Source: Rana temporaria
Lineage: Eukaryota > Chordata > Amphibia > Anura > Ranidae
Direction: 5' to 3'
DNA: 64,000 bases
NCBI RefSeq assembly: GCF_905171775.1
Contig: NC_053489.1
Location: forward strand, 143,136,142-143,200,141
This document shows, piece after piece, positions 1 through 11,481 of this stretch; the stretch's first letter is position 1, and every line of letters begins with the position of its first letter. The translations under genes and the position numbers were made by a program. The notes under the pieces are model-generated. The model did not search any database and was not told the DNA's origin. It saw only the letters and a program-made list of their open reading frames with translations.

Positions 1-429
1 TTTTGCAATCTGTTCTCTACAGCAAGGTACTGGACCTCCGCTGGCCTTGAATCCAGAAAGCTTTACATGCCTCTTTCTCATCTTATGCAAGAGTCTTATC
101 CATTTTAATCAGTAAGGCAGTTCCTTGCATGCACCAGGTGATCTCTGATCCTGGGGGTAGATATGTGGCTGTAGTGCTTGATCTCCTCAATTATAGAATT
201 TGTCTCCCTCATTTCAGCCCCAGGTGCTATATGAGCTCTCAGATAAACTGTCACCATTTATGGATCTTCCTCTGATTCTTGCAGATGATTAGAACAAAAT
301 CTTGGACTGTGCCTTAAGAGCAAATTTTCTTTTCAAAATCAGAAAGTTTTATTTTTTTGTGATCCGATGATGCCACCATTGATTTTTGAAATTCGGCCGT
401 CCAAGCCTTCATGTTGCTACAGAAAATAA
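1..429. other. Unassigned AT-rich sequence
   Basis: I see no coding potential, RNA gene or recognisable repeat end here. The short open frames have no family resemblance. The stretch may include the missing left part of the truncated MITE that follows. Confidence 0.5.
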
Positions 430-683
430 TTTTCGTGGCCGGGAATATTGTTTTCCTTTGCTTGCACTCCAAAAATTTCCAACATGTCTGATTCCTCAAA
501 TTTTATTGCCGCACGAAAATCGGCTGTTGCTGCAGCAGATTATTACTCGACAGGAAAATAGGGAGCAGGTTCTCTATTTTTTGCGGTAGTTTTCCTGTCA
601 GGAAAACTGCAAGGGAGCATGCACACGGCCGGGATTCCCGGCTAAAAGCTCTCCTGACAGTTTTCCTGCAGTGTGCACGAGGC
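430..683. mobile_element. Truncated PIF/Harbinger-type MITE
   Basis: The right end reads GTGCACGAGGC followed by TTA (684-686). This matches the GTGTGTACGGGGC/TTA ends of complete MITEs elsewhere in the window. The interior contains inverted repeats built from TTTTCCTGTCAGGAAAA, like the copy at 8366-8789. I cannot find a matching left end, so the left boundary is approximate. Confidence 0.5.
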
Positions 684-889
684 TTAACAGAGGATTTGGA
701 AATGAGAGAGATTCCCACAAAGATGGTGCCTCGAATCTTGAATCGTGACAGAAGATCATAAAGGAAATCATATTCAAATTTCATCAAATTTTTTGAACAA
801 TGCAGAGGTGTTTGATATTTTTTCTTTTTTTGTCCATTCTGGCAAATAAATTGTCATATTTTCTGGCCTTTTCTAACAGTATCTGACGA

Positions 890-1320
890 GGGTGGCTCTT
901 GTCTATGCATTCCCCTCCTGGTTTGTCAAAGGGGATTCTCCCTGTTTTCACAGCACAGACTCCCCCTTATGGTTACACAGTGCTGACGTGGTCGGACCCC
1001 TGTTTGTTGCGCTCTTTGTTAGCAGACTGTGTGTTCTGCGCCGGTGTCACTGGAGCGCAGGGCGCTATCACATACTCTTTTTGGGGTGGCGATGTGCGCT
1101 CTGAGGACAATTGGTCCTTCCTGACCCCAATACGCATGGACGGTGACCTTTCACCATCTGTGCATGTGCGATACACACTACCGCGCATGTGCGGGCGTCC
1201 CAGGGTGTATAAAAATCTCGCCATGGCCTGTCATTTACACAGCTGTGGCAGATCTGACATCAGACTCTTGTATGATCAATCGACAGAAGGTAAGATGGTA
1301 TTCCTCACCATGATTCCCTT
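890..1320 (+). promoter_or_regulatory. GC-richer promoter-like block with TATA box
   Basis: This block has higher GC than its flanks. It contains CCAGGGTGTATAAAAATC (TATA element near 1208) and, about 80 bp downstream, a splice-donor-like GAAGGTAAGATG (near 1289). The 143-residue open frame here resembles no family I know. It is probably the 5' regulatory end of an unrecognised repeat whose other half lies beyond the Tc1 insertion (4788-5290). The assignment is inferential. Confidence 0.3.
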
Positions 1321-1728
1321 GGCTTTTTGATCCATTTTATGATCTACAATTTAACAGAATTCCCCCTCTACTCCCATTTTGGTTATGCACAGTCATTTCT
1401 TCTGAGCAGAGAGACTTATTGAAATCTTCCCTGCTATCTTTGTGGGACCTGCTTGCTGGGGGTACCCTTGGGCATATGATGAGTGTTTATCCTCTAGGTG
1501 TGTATACAGGTGATACTCGAAAAATTTGAATATCGTGCAAAAGTTCATTTATTTCACTAATGCAACTTAAAAGGTGAAACTAATATATGAGATAGACTCA
1601 TTACATTCAAAGCAAGATAGTTCAAGCCGTGATTTGTCATAATTGTGATGATTATGGCTTACAGCTCATGCAAACCCCAAATCCACAATCTCAGAAAATT
1701 AGAATATTGTGAAAAGGTGCAATATTCT

Positions 1729-3445
1729 GAATGAATGAATGAATGAAAAACTTATATAGCGCGGCACATGCGAACTGAATCGCCTCTGAGCACTAGTTGT
1801 TCGTGTCTCAATGACATCAGAAGAGCAGAGTTTTAATCTGTCTTCTGAAAGTCAGGTGGTTTTCCTCCAACCGAATGCTGGTTGGTAAAGCGTTCCATAG
1901 TCATAGACCTTGAAAAGCAAACCTTCTTTCTCCTTTGGACTTGTATTTGGTTTTTGGTACCTTGACCAGATTTTGGTCGGTGGATCGCAGAATGCGATTG
2001 GAATATCTTGTCGCAAAGATATTGCGGAGCCTTCCCATGGATGCACTTATGTGTCAGGCAGAGTGCTTTAAATGCAATTCTGTCTTTTACTGGCAACCAG
2101 TGAAGGGTTCTCAGCGAAGGTGAGATTGATTCCCATGTTTTTTTCCCAGTCACCAGTCTGGCGGCCGTATTCTGTACGACTTGCAGACGAGAGATTTGGT
2201 ACTTTGGGAGTCCAAGGTAAAGGGCATTTGCATAGTCCAGTCTGGAATTTACGATTGTTCCCACCACGACTGCTACGTCTTCTTTGGGGATAAATGGAAT
2301 AGGTCTGCGTAGTAGGCACAACAGATGGTGCGATCCGCTGACTACTGACCCTATTTGTGCGTCCATTGTCATGAAGGCGTCGAAAATGACTCCTAGACTT
2401 TTGACTTTGGAGCTAGGGGTGATGATTTGGCCCAGAATGGGCGGCGGTGTCCAGGTTGTTGCCAGTTGACTCTTTCGGCTGGCGTGAAACATAAGAAGTT
2501 CTGTTTTGGAACTGTTGAGTTTAAGATAACTCTTAGTCATCCAGTTTTCTATCGAAGAGAGACATTTCTCTAAACTGAGATGATGATCCTTTTTGTTGCA
2601 GATGCGAAAATACAGTTGCGTATCGTCTGCATAAGAGTGATAGAGTAGTTCATGGCTACTGATAATATCAAAGAGAGGGCGAAGATAGATGTTGAACAGC
2701 ACCGGTGACAGGGGGGATCCTTGGGGGACTCCACATGGCACCGTGCGCTTTTCCGACGTGAAAGGTCCCAGTTTCACTGTTTGTGATCGGTTTTCAAGAA
2801 AGGAGGAAAACCATGGTAAATCACCTTCTGCGACTCTGGCTACCTCGGCCAGTCGCATCAGTAACATTTTGTGGTCTACTGTGTCAAAGGCTGCGCTTAG
2901 GTCCAGCAGAACCAGGAGACAGGATTCTCCTTCGTCTGCGGCCTCGAGGGCATCGTCCCATATTTTGAGTAAGGCCGTTTCTGTCCCGTGTCCGGGACGG
3001 AAACCTGATTGAAATCGATCGAGTAGATTGTGGGTATCTAGATGCTGTTGTACCACTATTTTCTCCATTATCTTGGAGAGAACATTTAGGCCTGTTATGG
3101 AACGGCGATGAGTTGGGTCCTTGGGATCCAGGTTGGGTTTTTTCAAGATGGGCTGGATTGTGCCCTCTTTCAGCAGGGAGGGCACTATGCCTTCCTTAAA
3201 TGACTGGTTTATAAGCTGTGTGATGGATGGTGCCAGGATGTCGGCACATTCCTTCAGCAGTTTGGTGGGGATGATATCATTGGGTGCTGTGCTGTTCTGC
3301 AAAGCACCAATGATATTTTTTGTGGTATCGATGGAGATCGGTTCCAGAGTGAACTTTGTTGATTGTAGAAAGTTTCTGTGGGTGTTTTGTGGTTAATTGA
3401 AGGGGGGGGTTGAGGGGGGTATTGTTTTGCAGAATGCTTTCCCGG
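1729..3445 (-). mobile_element. 5'-truncated L2/CR1-group LINE
   Basis: This non-LTR retrotransposon is inserted in reverse orientation into the Tc1 element. It carries a reverse transcriptase. On its own strand it ends with a short ATTC/CATT microsatellite tail (GAATGAATGAATGAA on the plus strand at 1729), typical of Jockey-group LINEs. The likely target duplication is ATTCT (1724-1728 and 3446-3450). Tc1 sequence resumes exactly at AGGCTCAAAG. The endonuclease domain and 5' half are missing, as expected for incomplete target-primed insertion. Confidence 0.88.
1833..3302 (-). pseudogene. LINE reverse transcriptase, N-terminally truncated
   Basis: A 489-residue open frame covers the palm and thumb of a non-LTR reverse transcriptase. 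Visible motifs in order are FQSGFRPGHGTETAL (~98), DLSAAFDTVDH (~133), GVPQGSPLSPVLFNIYL (~191) and the catalytic YADDTQLY (~223). The spacing and the LSAAFDTVDH/YADDTQLY pair fit the L2/CR1/Rex1 branch. The apurinic endonuclease that should lie upstream is absent, so the element is dead on arrival although the RT segment remains open. The first methionine is an accident of truncation. Confidence 0.85.
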
Positions 3446-3554
3446 ATTCTAGGCTCAAAGTCCCACTCTAATCAGCTAATTAAGACATAACACCTGCAAA
3501 GGGTTCCTGAGCCTTTACATGGTCTCTCAGTCTGGTTCAGTAGGAATCACAATC

Positions 3555-4507
3555 ATGGCAAAGACTGCTGACCTGACAGTTGTGCAGAAAACCTTTATTG
3601 ACACTCTCCATAAGGAGGGAAATCCTCAAAAGGTAATTGCAAAAGAAGTTGGATGTTCACAAAGTGCTGAATCAAAGCACATTAACAGAAAGTTATGTGG
3701 AAGGGAAAGTGTGGAAGAAAAAGGTGCACAAGCAGCAGGGATGACCGCAGCCTGGAGAGGATTGTCAGGAAAAGGCCATTCAAAAGTGTTGGGAACTTTC
3801 ACAAGGAGTGGACTGAGGCTGGAGTCAGTGCATCAAGAGCCACCACACACAGACGGATCCTGGACATGGGCTTCAAATGTTGTATTCCTCTTGTCAAGCT
3901 ACTCCTGAACAACAAACAACGTCAGAAGCGTCTTACCTGGGCTAAAGAAAAACAGACCTGATCTGTTGCTCAGTGGTCCAAAGTCCTCTTTTCTGATGAG
4001 AGCAACTTTTGCATCTCATTTGGAAACCAAGGACCCAGAGTATGGAGGAAGAATGGAGAGGCACACACTGCAAGATGCTTGAAGTCCAGTATGAAGTTTC
4101 CACAGTCTGTGTTGATTTGGGGAGCCATGTCATCTGCTGGTGTTGGTCCACTGTGCTTCATTAAGTCCAGGGTCAAAGCAGCCGTCTACAAGGAGATTTT
4201 GGAGCACTTCATGCTTCCTTCCGCAGATGAGCTCTATGGGGATGCTGACTTCATTTTCCAGCAGGACTTGGCACCTGCCCACACTGCCAAAAGCAAACTC
4301 GCCTGACCTAAACCCCATAGAGAATCTATGGGGCATTGCCAAGAGGAAGATGAGAGACATGAGACTGAACAATGCAGAAGAGCTGAAGGCCGCTATTGAA
4401 GCATCCTGGTCTTCCACAGCACCTCAGCAATGCCCAAGGCTGATAGCTTCCATGCCATGCCGCATTGAGGCAGTAATTGCTGCAAAAGGGGCCCAAAGCA
4501 AGTACTT
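3555..4507 (+). pseudogene. Tc1-like transposase, frameshifted and internally deleted
   Basis: Fragments in different frames together describe a DD34E-type cut-and-paste transposase. The N-terminal helix-turn-helix region starts MAKTADLTVVQKTF (ATG 3555). The first catalytic Asp is in LFSDESNF, the second in FQQDLAPAH, and the Glu in SPDLNPIENLWG. There is a frameshift near 3690, a stop near 3960, and a deletion of the segment linking the second Asp to the PDLNPIE block near 4290. Such a product cannot be active. Confidence 0.88.
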
Positions 4508-4787
4508 AGTACATATGCATGCTTCTACTTTTCAGAGGTCCGATATTGTTCTATTTACAATCCTTGTTTTATTGATTGCATGTAATATTCTAATTTTCTG
4601 AGATTCTGGATTTGGGGTTTTCATGAGCTGTAAGCCATAATCATCATAATTATGACAAATCACGGCTTAAACTATCTTGCTTTGCATGTTATGAGTCCAT
4701 CCCATATATTAGTTTCACCTTTTAAGTTGCATTAGTGAAATAAATGAACTTTTGCACGATATTCAAATTTTTCGAGTATCACCTGTA

Positions 4788-5551
4788 TTTCATCCTTATA
4801 TGCACACACTAATGCACACGCATTTGGTATAATTAGGAGAAATATTAGCTATTATCATTGTGTAATTTTTATCTACCCAGATCATACCAGTTCTGATGTT
4901 ATTTTTGTGGCCATCGTTTGGACCTTCGCTGGAATATCTCCTTTGCTTGCGAGGTGTCTAGCCCTCAAGACCTCTCTAGGTCTCCCTTTTTCACTATTCA
5001 GAACAATTTATACCTTTTGGTATGTGTCTGATATTTCCATCAATATTTGCCTGCAGTTTTGTTTTTTTCAACCTATGTTTACTGTCTTTTTAATCATATA
5101 TGTGTTTTTTCACTAGACATTTGTACTCTGTTTGTAAAGGCATCTAGCCATCTAGTTCATCAGAGATGTAATTAATGTCTGTATATGCATCAATTGTTTA
5201 TTTCACTTGATGTCTTGTTTCTATGTCCATTGTGACAATTTTAACTATGTCTAAATGTATACAACAAATACATTTTTGATACTGTTTGGTGTATTGGTCA
5301 CTTCCAAAGTCTCATTTCCAAAGGTTTTTTTTCTACTTTTACTCTAATAATCGGGATGTGGTGACCAAAAACACCCCATTCTTCTAATGTTGGAAAACTT
5401 GTTTACAACAGTATAGAGCTTATGTTCAGAGGTGACTAAATGGATCACTGAATTACTGGCTACACCAGTACCAGTGACGGTTGACCTGTGTCTTTTAGGC
5501 TTGGTGGAGGGAGCTGTTACTACAACAGCTCGTAGAACTTTACTTAATATT
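4788..5551. other. Unassigned sequence flanking the Tc1 element
   Basis: AT-rich and without coding signal. An ACAAATACATTTTTGATACTG stretch near 5260 resembles the polyadenylation-like tails of the small non-coding retroposons in this window. It may be the second half of the element that begins near 890. Confidence 0.35.
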
Positions 5552-5554
5552 TTA

Positions 5555-5684
5555 GGCCTCGTACACACGACAGAGATTCTCGGCAGAATTCACCGAGAAA
5601 CTCGGTCAAAACCCGGATTCTGCCGAGAATCTCTGTCGTCTGTACAGTTTTGGCTCGATGTTCCTCTGTCGTGTGTACGGGGCC
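5555..5684. mobile_element. PIF/Harbinger-type MITE, 130 bp
   Basis: The terminal inverted repeats are GGCCTCGTACACACGACAGA and its complement, bounded by TTA (5552-5554 and 5685-5687). A second inner palindrome is built on GAGATTCTCGGCAGAATTC. A 3-bp TTA/TAA target is the PIF/Harbinger signature, and the end sequence matches other MITEs in the window. Confidence 0.9.
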
Positions 5685-5687
5685 TTA

Positions 5688-6232
5688 TTGTTTTGTGCCC
5701 ATAAAGCTATTATTTTGCATTGGAAAAAAATGATGGCTCCCTCAGCGTCCTTCTGAAAAAAATTGTCAATTCCATGGTACCTTTTAAACAAAGATACCTA
5801 TTTATCTAAAGGCTGTCCAAAAAAAAATGACCATGTTGGGCAGGTCTGGTTATTCTCATCCTCCACCAATTCTTGAGACCTCCTAATTTATATTTGTACA
5901 TGTTTTAACAGTTCCCCAGAGTAAGAATTTTAAGCATACAGTATTTATTTTACCTACTATTCTATGATGAAGTATGCTGGTCTCTGACGCTTCATCTTAT
6001 CTTATTGGAAAATCCTTTAGCTCTTTAAGTTTTTAGTGGCACCCTAGAGTGGCGGGAGACCAAAGCCATCCAATATTTTCCATGTCACCTTAGAACACAC
6101 ACTTACTAATAGACTGTACTTATCACCTGAGAACAAAACTGCATGAGGGAGGGGGTTGGGGGGAGAGGGGTTGGCTTTTGTCGAGGGGTGGTATATTATT
6201 ATATTTTCTTTATATTAATTTGTATAGAATGA
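5688..6232. other. Unassigned, no features seen
   Basis: There is no coding, RNA or repeat-end signal that I can support. A G-rich patch lies near 6150. Confidence 0.4.
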
Positions 6233-6446
6233 CTCTAGTTAAACCCTTCAAGGCTGTATTTTTCTGGGATGTTACTGTCGAATGCCTCTAGTTAGGCCCT
6301 GCAATGCTGTATTTTTCTGGGATGTTACTGTCAAATGCCTCTAGTTAGGCCCTGCAAGGCTGTATTTTTCTGGGATGTTACTGTCGAAAGCCTCTAGTTA
6401 GGCCCTGCAAGACTATATTTTTCTGGGATATTACTGTCAAATGCCT
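6233..6446. repeat. 53-bp tandem repeat, about four copies
   Basis: The unit runs CTCTAGTTAGGCCCTGCAAG, then GCTGTATTTTTCTGGGATG, then TTACTGTCGAATGC. Copies start at 6233, 6286, 6339 and 6392, an exact period of 53 with a few substitutions each. Non-coding minisatellite. Confidence 0.9.
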
Positions 6447-7417
6447 GGCATGTAATGTTTTAACAGGTGCAGATGTAATCTTACTTTTCTATAAAACTGC
6501 AATAAAAAGAATTTACCAAAAAAAAAAAAAATTGGATCATCCTTCTCTGGACAAGTAGTGGTAGTAGTAACAGTAGTAATAGTAGTAGATGATTGTATTT
6601 ATTTTTTGTCCAACCAGACTGTAAAGAAGGCTGAACGTAAAAAGTATGTGCATGTATGTCCAGCCTAAGTGAATAATGCAATAAAAAATATGGGAAAAAA
6701 ATGTAGTGCAAAATATGTTTATCCACAGCAGTTAATCAAAAATAAACATTTGGCTGATCTGTCTATACTATAACCTACAATCTGATTATGTTCATTGTTC
6801 TTTGCAGTACTTTACTAAATAGGCCCGTATGAGTCTAGTTTATGCTTGAACATTTCAAGGTAAATAATCACAGCAGAATTAGAAGTCAGAGTTTCCCGGG
6901 CTAGGATTAGCATATTTTCAAAGTCCTGCTCGTTGGTTAGTTTCAAACCAACCTGTTTTAAGGGAATCAGTCACCAAAAAAGTGATTTTACATTCATCAG
7001 TTTACCATTTATGAAAAGTAACTAATGAGTATCAGTGTCTAGCTTAAAGTCTTTATGTGGTACCCTTTATGTGGTACCCTTTTTAAAGGGTCAGGCTTAT
7101 TATGTATATTTTTTACAATTTTTTCACTATTGTACGTATCATACTTGGGCTGGGCCTCCCCAGAGATTCATCCAATCTGACATGCCTATTTTATCTACAC
7201 GTGTAAATACCATCATGTGATGTAAGTACTATATACTTCTTTCAATCATCGAATAGACTGTATTTGATTTCAGATATAATGTCAATAAATGATATGCAAA
7301 ATATAAAGCTCTAAAAGCAATTCAAGAAATTAATAACACTATAAATTATATTTATATTATGCATTTTTTTCTCTTTATTAGAACAAAATAAATATTATTG
7401 TTTATACCAATATTAAT
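6447..7417. other. Unassigned AT-rich sequence
   Basis: Contains an A-tract (6519-6531), a degenerate GTA/GTAGTA microsatellite (6553-6590) and a 15-bp duplication (TTTATGTGGTACCCT, twice near 7051-7081). Nothing else is recognisable. Confidence 0.4.
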
Positions 7418-7660
7418 AATCCCTGAAGAAGGAATTTGCATATGGTTTATGAATTAACTTAACCGTCTGCCTCCGAAACATGTCAGGTTTTATCCACCTT
7501 TTTTAGTCTTGACCTTTTCGTCAGCATTCGGGTGTGGATTTCTGTATATTGGTGAATTCATTTTGTATGTCAATTCTCCTGTTTTAAATGATTTTTTTTC
7601 AATTTTCTGTATATTGTGACCATTAAGATTTATATTAAATAAACTTTTCTATTTTTACAT
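7418..7660 (+). mobile_element. Candidate non-coding retroposon with GAAACATGTC core
   Basis: The layout resembles two better-supported copies (8820-9110 and 17089-17235): CCTGAAGAAG, a spacer, CCGAAACATGTCAGG, a T-rich middle and TTAAATAAACTTTT. No ORF, no tRNA-like boxes and no convincing target duplication were seen, so the boundaries are soft. Confidence 0.4.
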
Positions 7661-8362
7661 ATTTTTTGACAATTCCATTCCATTATTACAATCTGTACTA
7701 CTATCCCAGGGGCTTTCTTCTCTTATAAATTTCCGGTCTAAAATATACCAGACATCCTCCAGCCAGGAAATGAGGCGGGCTCTGGTAGACTTGAGGCAGC
7801 TTCTAATGCACAATGTGAGAAGCTCACAGTGTACAGTAAATACGGAGTAAGCAGTTTTAGTACTGGTAAGGTTGGAGTTCAGCTTCAGCATGCTTATTAG
7901 GACCCACATGTCTGCACACTATTTAGAGAATATATTTACTTATAAACAGCTAAACATAAAACAATGGCCAACTAATATGCTGACTATAAATTTCTCATGT
8001 TGGCACAAATATCTTCCTCTAGGTTTACTTGGCTGGTGTAGCTGTAACTCTAAGAGCTGAATTCCCCATGTCAGCTGTCATATGATTGACATACCAAACA
8101 TCTAGAGTGTCCAGTAGTGTCGTATTTGGAAGGATCAGGTGACTGCAAGCAATGAAACCTGTTAATCTGCTTTTCATGTGTCTTTTCCTAGGAAGAGAAC
8201 TCTGTCACTGCTGATAGGAGAAATGAAGACTGCAAGGATTAGAATTTTATACCTTGTTAGCCGCCTGAAGAAAACAGTCAAGATAATTATCTATTGGGGA
8301 AAAAAACTGTACAGTTAGCATTAATGTATGAAGTTACTGTGCGGTGGTGTGACATACACCTC
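7661..8362. other. Unassigned, no features seen
   Basis: Short open frames only, with no recognisable protein family or repeat end. Confidence 0.4.
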
Positions 8363-8365
8363 TTA

Positions 8366-8789
8366 TGCCCCGTACACACGAACGGTTTTCCTGTCGGGAA
8401 AAAAAACAATGGTTTTCCCGACGGAATTCCCCTCAAGCCTGCCTTGCATACACACGGTCACACAAAAGTCCGGTGAACTTTTGACTGCCAAGAACGCGGT
8501 GACGTAAAAGACTATGACAAGCTGACAAAATGAAGTTCTATGCTTCCGAGCATGCGTTGAATTGTTTCCGAGCATGCATGATTTTTTTCCCATCAGAAAA
8601 GCATACAGACGAGCGGTTTTCCCGATAGGATTTTTTCCTGACGGGAAAAAACAGATCCTGCTCTCTTTTTCTTTACGGCAGTTTTCCTGTGGGAAAAAGT
8701 CCAATGGAGCATACACACAGTCAGGATTCCTGACGAAAAGCTCTCATTGCAGTTTTTCCAACGGGAAAAATGGTCGTGTGTACGGGGCA
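8366..8789. mobile_element. PIF/Harbinger-type MITE, 424 bp
   Basis: Perfect 16-bp terminal inverted repeats TGCCCCGTACACACGA/TCGTGTGTACGGGGCA are bounded by TTA (8363-8365 and 8790-8792). The interior is rich in inverted GGTTTTCC(C/T)GACGG blocks. No coding capacity. Presumably mobilised in trans by a Harbinger transposase such as the one at 20992-22706; this is an inference from the end sequence and target. Confidence 0.93.
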
Positions 8790-8819
8790 TTAGACAACAC
8801 TCAAGTAAGGATGGCGGTA

Positions 8820-9110
8820 ACAAATGGGAAAAGAAAATATGGACATCCGCACTATGAATTAGTGCTTAATCATGATTAAGCACTAATTTATAGTGCGAAA
8901 CGCGTCAGCTGTTTTACTCCCATGTAGTGTGCTGCGACTTGCAGTGCATTTTTCCTTTTTTAAATAAAGACAACCATCAAGGTTTTTTGGAGTGCGGCTG
9001 CCCATATTTTCTTTTTCCATGTGTTGCCTTGTGCATTGCCAGCACCCTTGATCTCCTGAGACTACACTGATCATCCTAACACAATCCAACTGGAGCTGTA
9101 ACTTTCTTTC
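8820..9110 (+). mobile_element. Small non-coding retroposon with 14-bp target duplication
   Basis: It is bounded by a perfect 14-bp direct repeat TAAGGATGGCGGTA (8806-8819 and 9111-9124), the length expected of LINE-machinery insertion. The body has a stem-loop GCACTAATTTATAGTGC, then GAAACGCGTCAGC, AAATAAAG, and TTTTTTGGAGTGCGGCTGC. Its outer parts form an inverted repeat (GGGAAAAGAAAATATGGACA against a matching segment near 8998-9020). No pol III A or B box is evident and there is no ORF. A related copy lies at 17089-17235. Confidence 0.75.
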
Positions 9111-9124
9111 TAAGGATGGCGGTA

Positions 9125-10185
9125 GAGTGGAGTGTTCCTGCTTTTAATAAACTAATCAGAGGTTTTATTGGTCTTTTGGGGAACTGGTTTCCTAGCTGAG
9201 AGCAATATCTATATAATAAACAGGCGTGTGATCTAATATCTGAAAAAAAATTCTCTTTTCAATAGATTTGTAGACTGCTAATTACTAGAGGCGATCAGTT
9301 GAGCTGTTTTATGAGACCACATGGAAAGAGTTACTGTGTGTATGCTGAATGAGAATTCTGTACAACAATACTTTGGGTACTATATAAATGAAGAATTATT
9401 AATAAAATAAAAAAAGCAGGTGTGAAAAGAGGTTCTAGCATGTATCTTCAGGATCCTACATGAACACCACAACTCCAGAAAGCCCAATGCACTAAAATTA
9501 ACAAGCATAGTCTCTCTCTGACAGTGCCGAAGGCATACTGGCCCCTACTGCATTCTGAAGTTCCCACCACAACCCAGCAGAATTATTATCTCCACTTCTG
9601 GGCCAACTATGTTTTCTCTAATAGGACCCAAACTTCCTGGGTCACCTGCACCAGCAGTTTCTCCATATTTTTATAGAAAAATCAGGCGCCACCAGTAAGA
9701 GGACGTATGCCTGAAACATTTCTACATCCTCTGCCTTCTAGAAAATACTCTGTAGACATATATGAAGAATCCACAACTGCGTGTGACTCAGGACTCTTGA
9801 CTTCTTTTGGGGGTATTCAACATCTAGGTCCAAAACAGAAAAAATATGTTTGGGTAGAATTTAACTTTAAAGTAAACCTGTGGCCAGGATATGAATGTTC
9901 CAGTACTTACATAGGTTTAACAAACTGTAGTTGGGCTTTAGAACATGCCCTCGCAGATTACTCGTCTATTAGTCAAATTCTCAGAAGGTGTTCTGTACAT
10001 ACATTAGCAGGCTGGAATGCTGCTAATGTGCTGGAAGGGGAGATCGGAGAGAGATAGAGAGGAACATGCAATTAGAATTGACTTGAGTACCTATCCTATG
10101 AACATTGAAGATGAGGTTCTCCACAGTGTCTGCAACTGCAGAGGGCTTGTTTTAAAGCTCATACTGCTTAAGAATATCCAAATAC
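9125..10185. other. Unassigned, possible LINE tail remnant
   Basis: Near 9378, GGGTACTATATAAATGAAG followed by AATAAAATAA resembles the 3' end of L2-type LINEs. The 116-residue open frame at 9707-10057 has no recognisable family and atypical composition, so I do not call it a gene. Confidence 0.35.
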
Positions 10186-10189
10186 TTAA

Positions 10190-10631
10190 AGCGGAGGTCC
10201 GCCTAAAACAAAAATATTAAAAACCAGCAGCTAATACTGCAGCTGCTGACTTTTACACTTACCTGTACAGGGCGCCCACGGTGTCGGCAGCCGAAGCCGA
10301 TCAGTCGCTCGGCTCTCACCAGCTGCCGTCACCATCCTCGTGAGGGAATCGGGAAGAGAAGCCTTGGGTCGCGCTGTGCGTCCTCACTGGTCCCTGCTGT
10401 CTTCTGGGACCTGTGTGTCTCCCAGAAGTCAGCGGGGGAGGACACTGTAGGCACAGGAAGTGGCATAGGTCACCGCAATCACCACGGTGATCTATGCCGG
10501 GAAGTGGGAGCAAATACCTGTATTACACAGGTATCTGCTCCCTCCTCCCCCCTGAAAGGTGCCAAATGTGACACCGGAGGGGGGGGAGGATTCCAAAATG
10601 TGGAATTTCCATTTTTGGGTGGAACTCCACT
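10190..10631. mobile_element. TTAA-flanked hairpin element (AGYGGAG ends)
   Basis: Starts AGCGGAGGTCCGCC and ends GGTGGAACTCCACT, with TTAA on both sides (10186-10189 and 10632-10635). Internal inverted repeats surround GC-rich sequence. A TTAA target is the piggyBac-type signature; no transposase is encoded. Other members: 43502-43979 and 62277-62749. Confidence 0.85.
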
Positions 10632-10635
10632 TTAA

Positions 10636-11156
10636 ATATCCACAACCTGGCCATAGCCTGGTCACATTATGGGTTACACATGAAATGATTAACTTCCAAA
10701 GTGTGTAATATCCATAGGATTAGCTAACTACTACTGGATACAAAAAATGATCTTTTCACAATAAGACAATTACAGCCTTGTTGACGACGTTCACCTTTTT
10801 CACTTAATACTCCTGTACCCCTGTGTTGTATTATTTTTCAGGGGAGAATTAGAATTCCTGTTGTGTTTTTACTGCTATTGAAAGGCACAATTATAAAGAT
10901 TTAACCTGACATGCTGAACACGGCTGGAGTAAAAGAGTCCTAAAAACACATTCGTCATTAAAAGCTTTACGGTGGAATCAAAGCTTGCGTGTTCCCTGAC
11001 ATTCGCACATTTCAATAGACCTATTTAGCTTGCCAAAAGAAAAGTGTGAGAGGATGCAAGCAAACTCTGACACTGCCCTGCCAGGAAGTGCTAGAGCTTT
11101 GCCTTTCAGAATGCCTTAGCATTTGGATATCGCAACAGGACTTGATGGTTGCAAGT
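10636..11156. other. Unassigned, no features seen
   Basis: No supported gene, RNA or repeat end. Confidence 0.4.
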
Positions 11157-11481
11157 ATCATAACCAGGGCTGTCTTTACCGCAGGGCAAATGGGGCAGGT
11201 GCCCTGGGCCCTGTCACTGTTGGGGGCCCAAAGCAACCCCCTTTGAAAAAAAAAAAAAAAAAATTATTTTTGGGGTTCGGAGGCCCCCAGGGCCCCAGAT
11301 GGCAACCCCCCTTTTTTTATTTATTTTTATTAAAGGGCCAATTTTTTTTTAGAGGTCTGGGGGTCCCCAGGGGCCCGTAGTTCCCTAGGGCCCTGGATGA
11401 CAACCCCCCTTTTTTTTTATAAAAAAAAAATATTTTTTTATATATTTCTTTTGTATGTATATATATATATATATATATATA

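Larger units (their letters stand above)
1507..4785 (+). mobile_element. Tc1/mariner element with ~200-bp terminal inverted repeats, interrupted by a LINE
   Basis: The ends read CAGGTGATACTCGAAAAATT and its reverse complement. Each is flanked by TA (1505-1506 and 4786-4787). The inverted repeats extend about 200 bp (1507-1720 and 4595-4785) and are well conserved. The element carries a decayed transposase (3555-4507) and a 1.7-kb LINE inserted at 1729-3445. Without the LINE it is about 1.56 kb, normal for Tc1. Confidence 0.93.

Noticed and set aside
899..1330. 143-residue plus-strand open frame
   Set aside because: No recognisable domain and no codon structure; it overlaps a TATA box and a donor site, which fits promoter or UTR sequence better.
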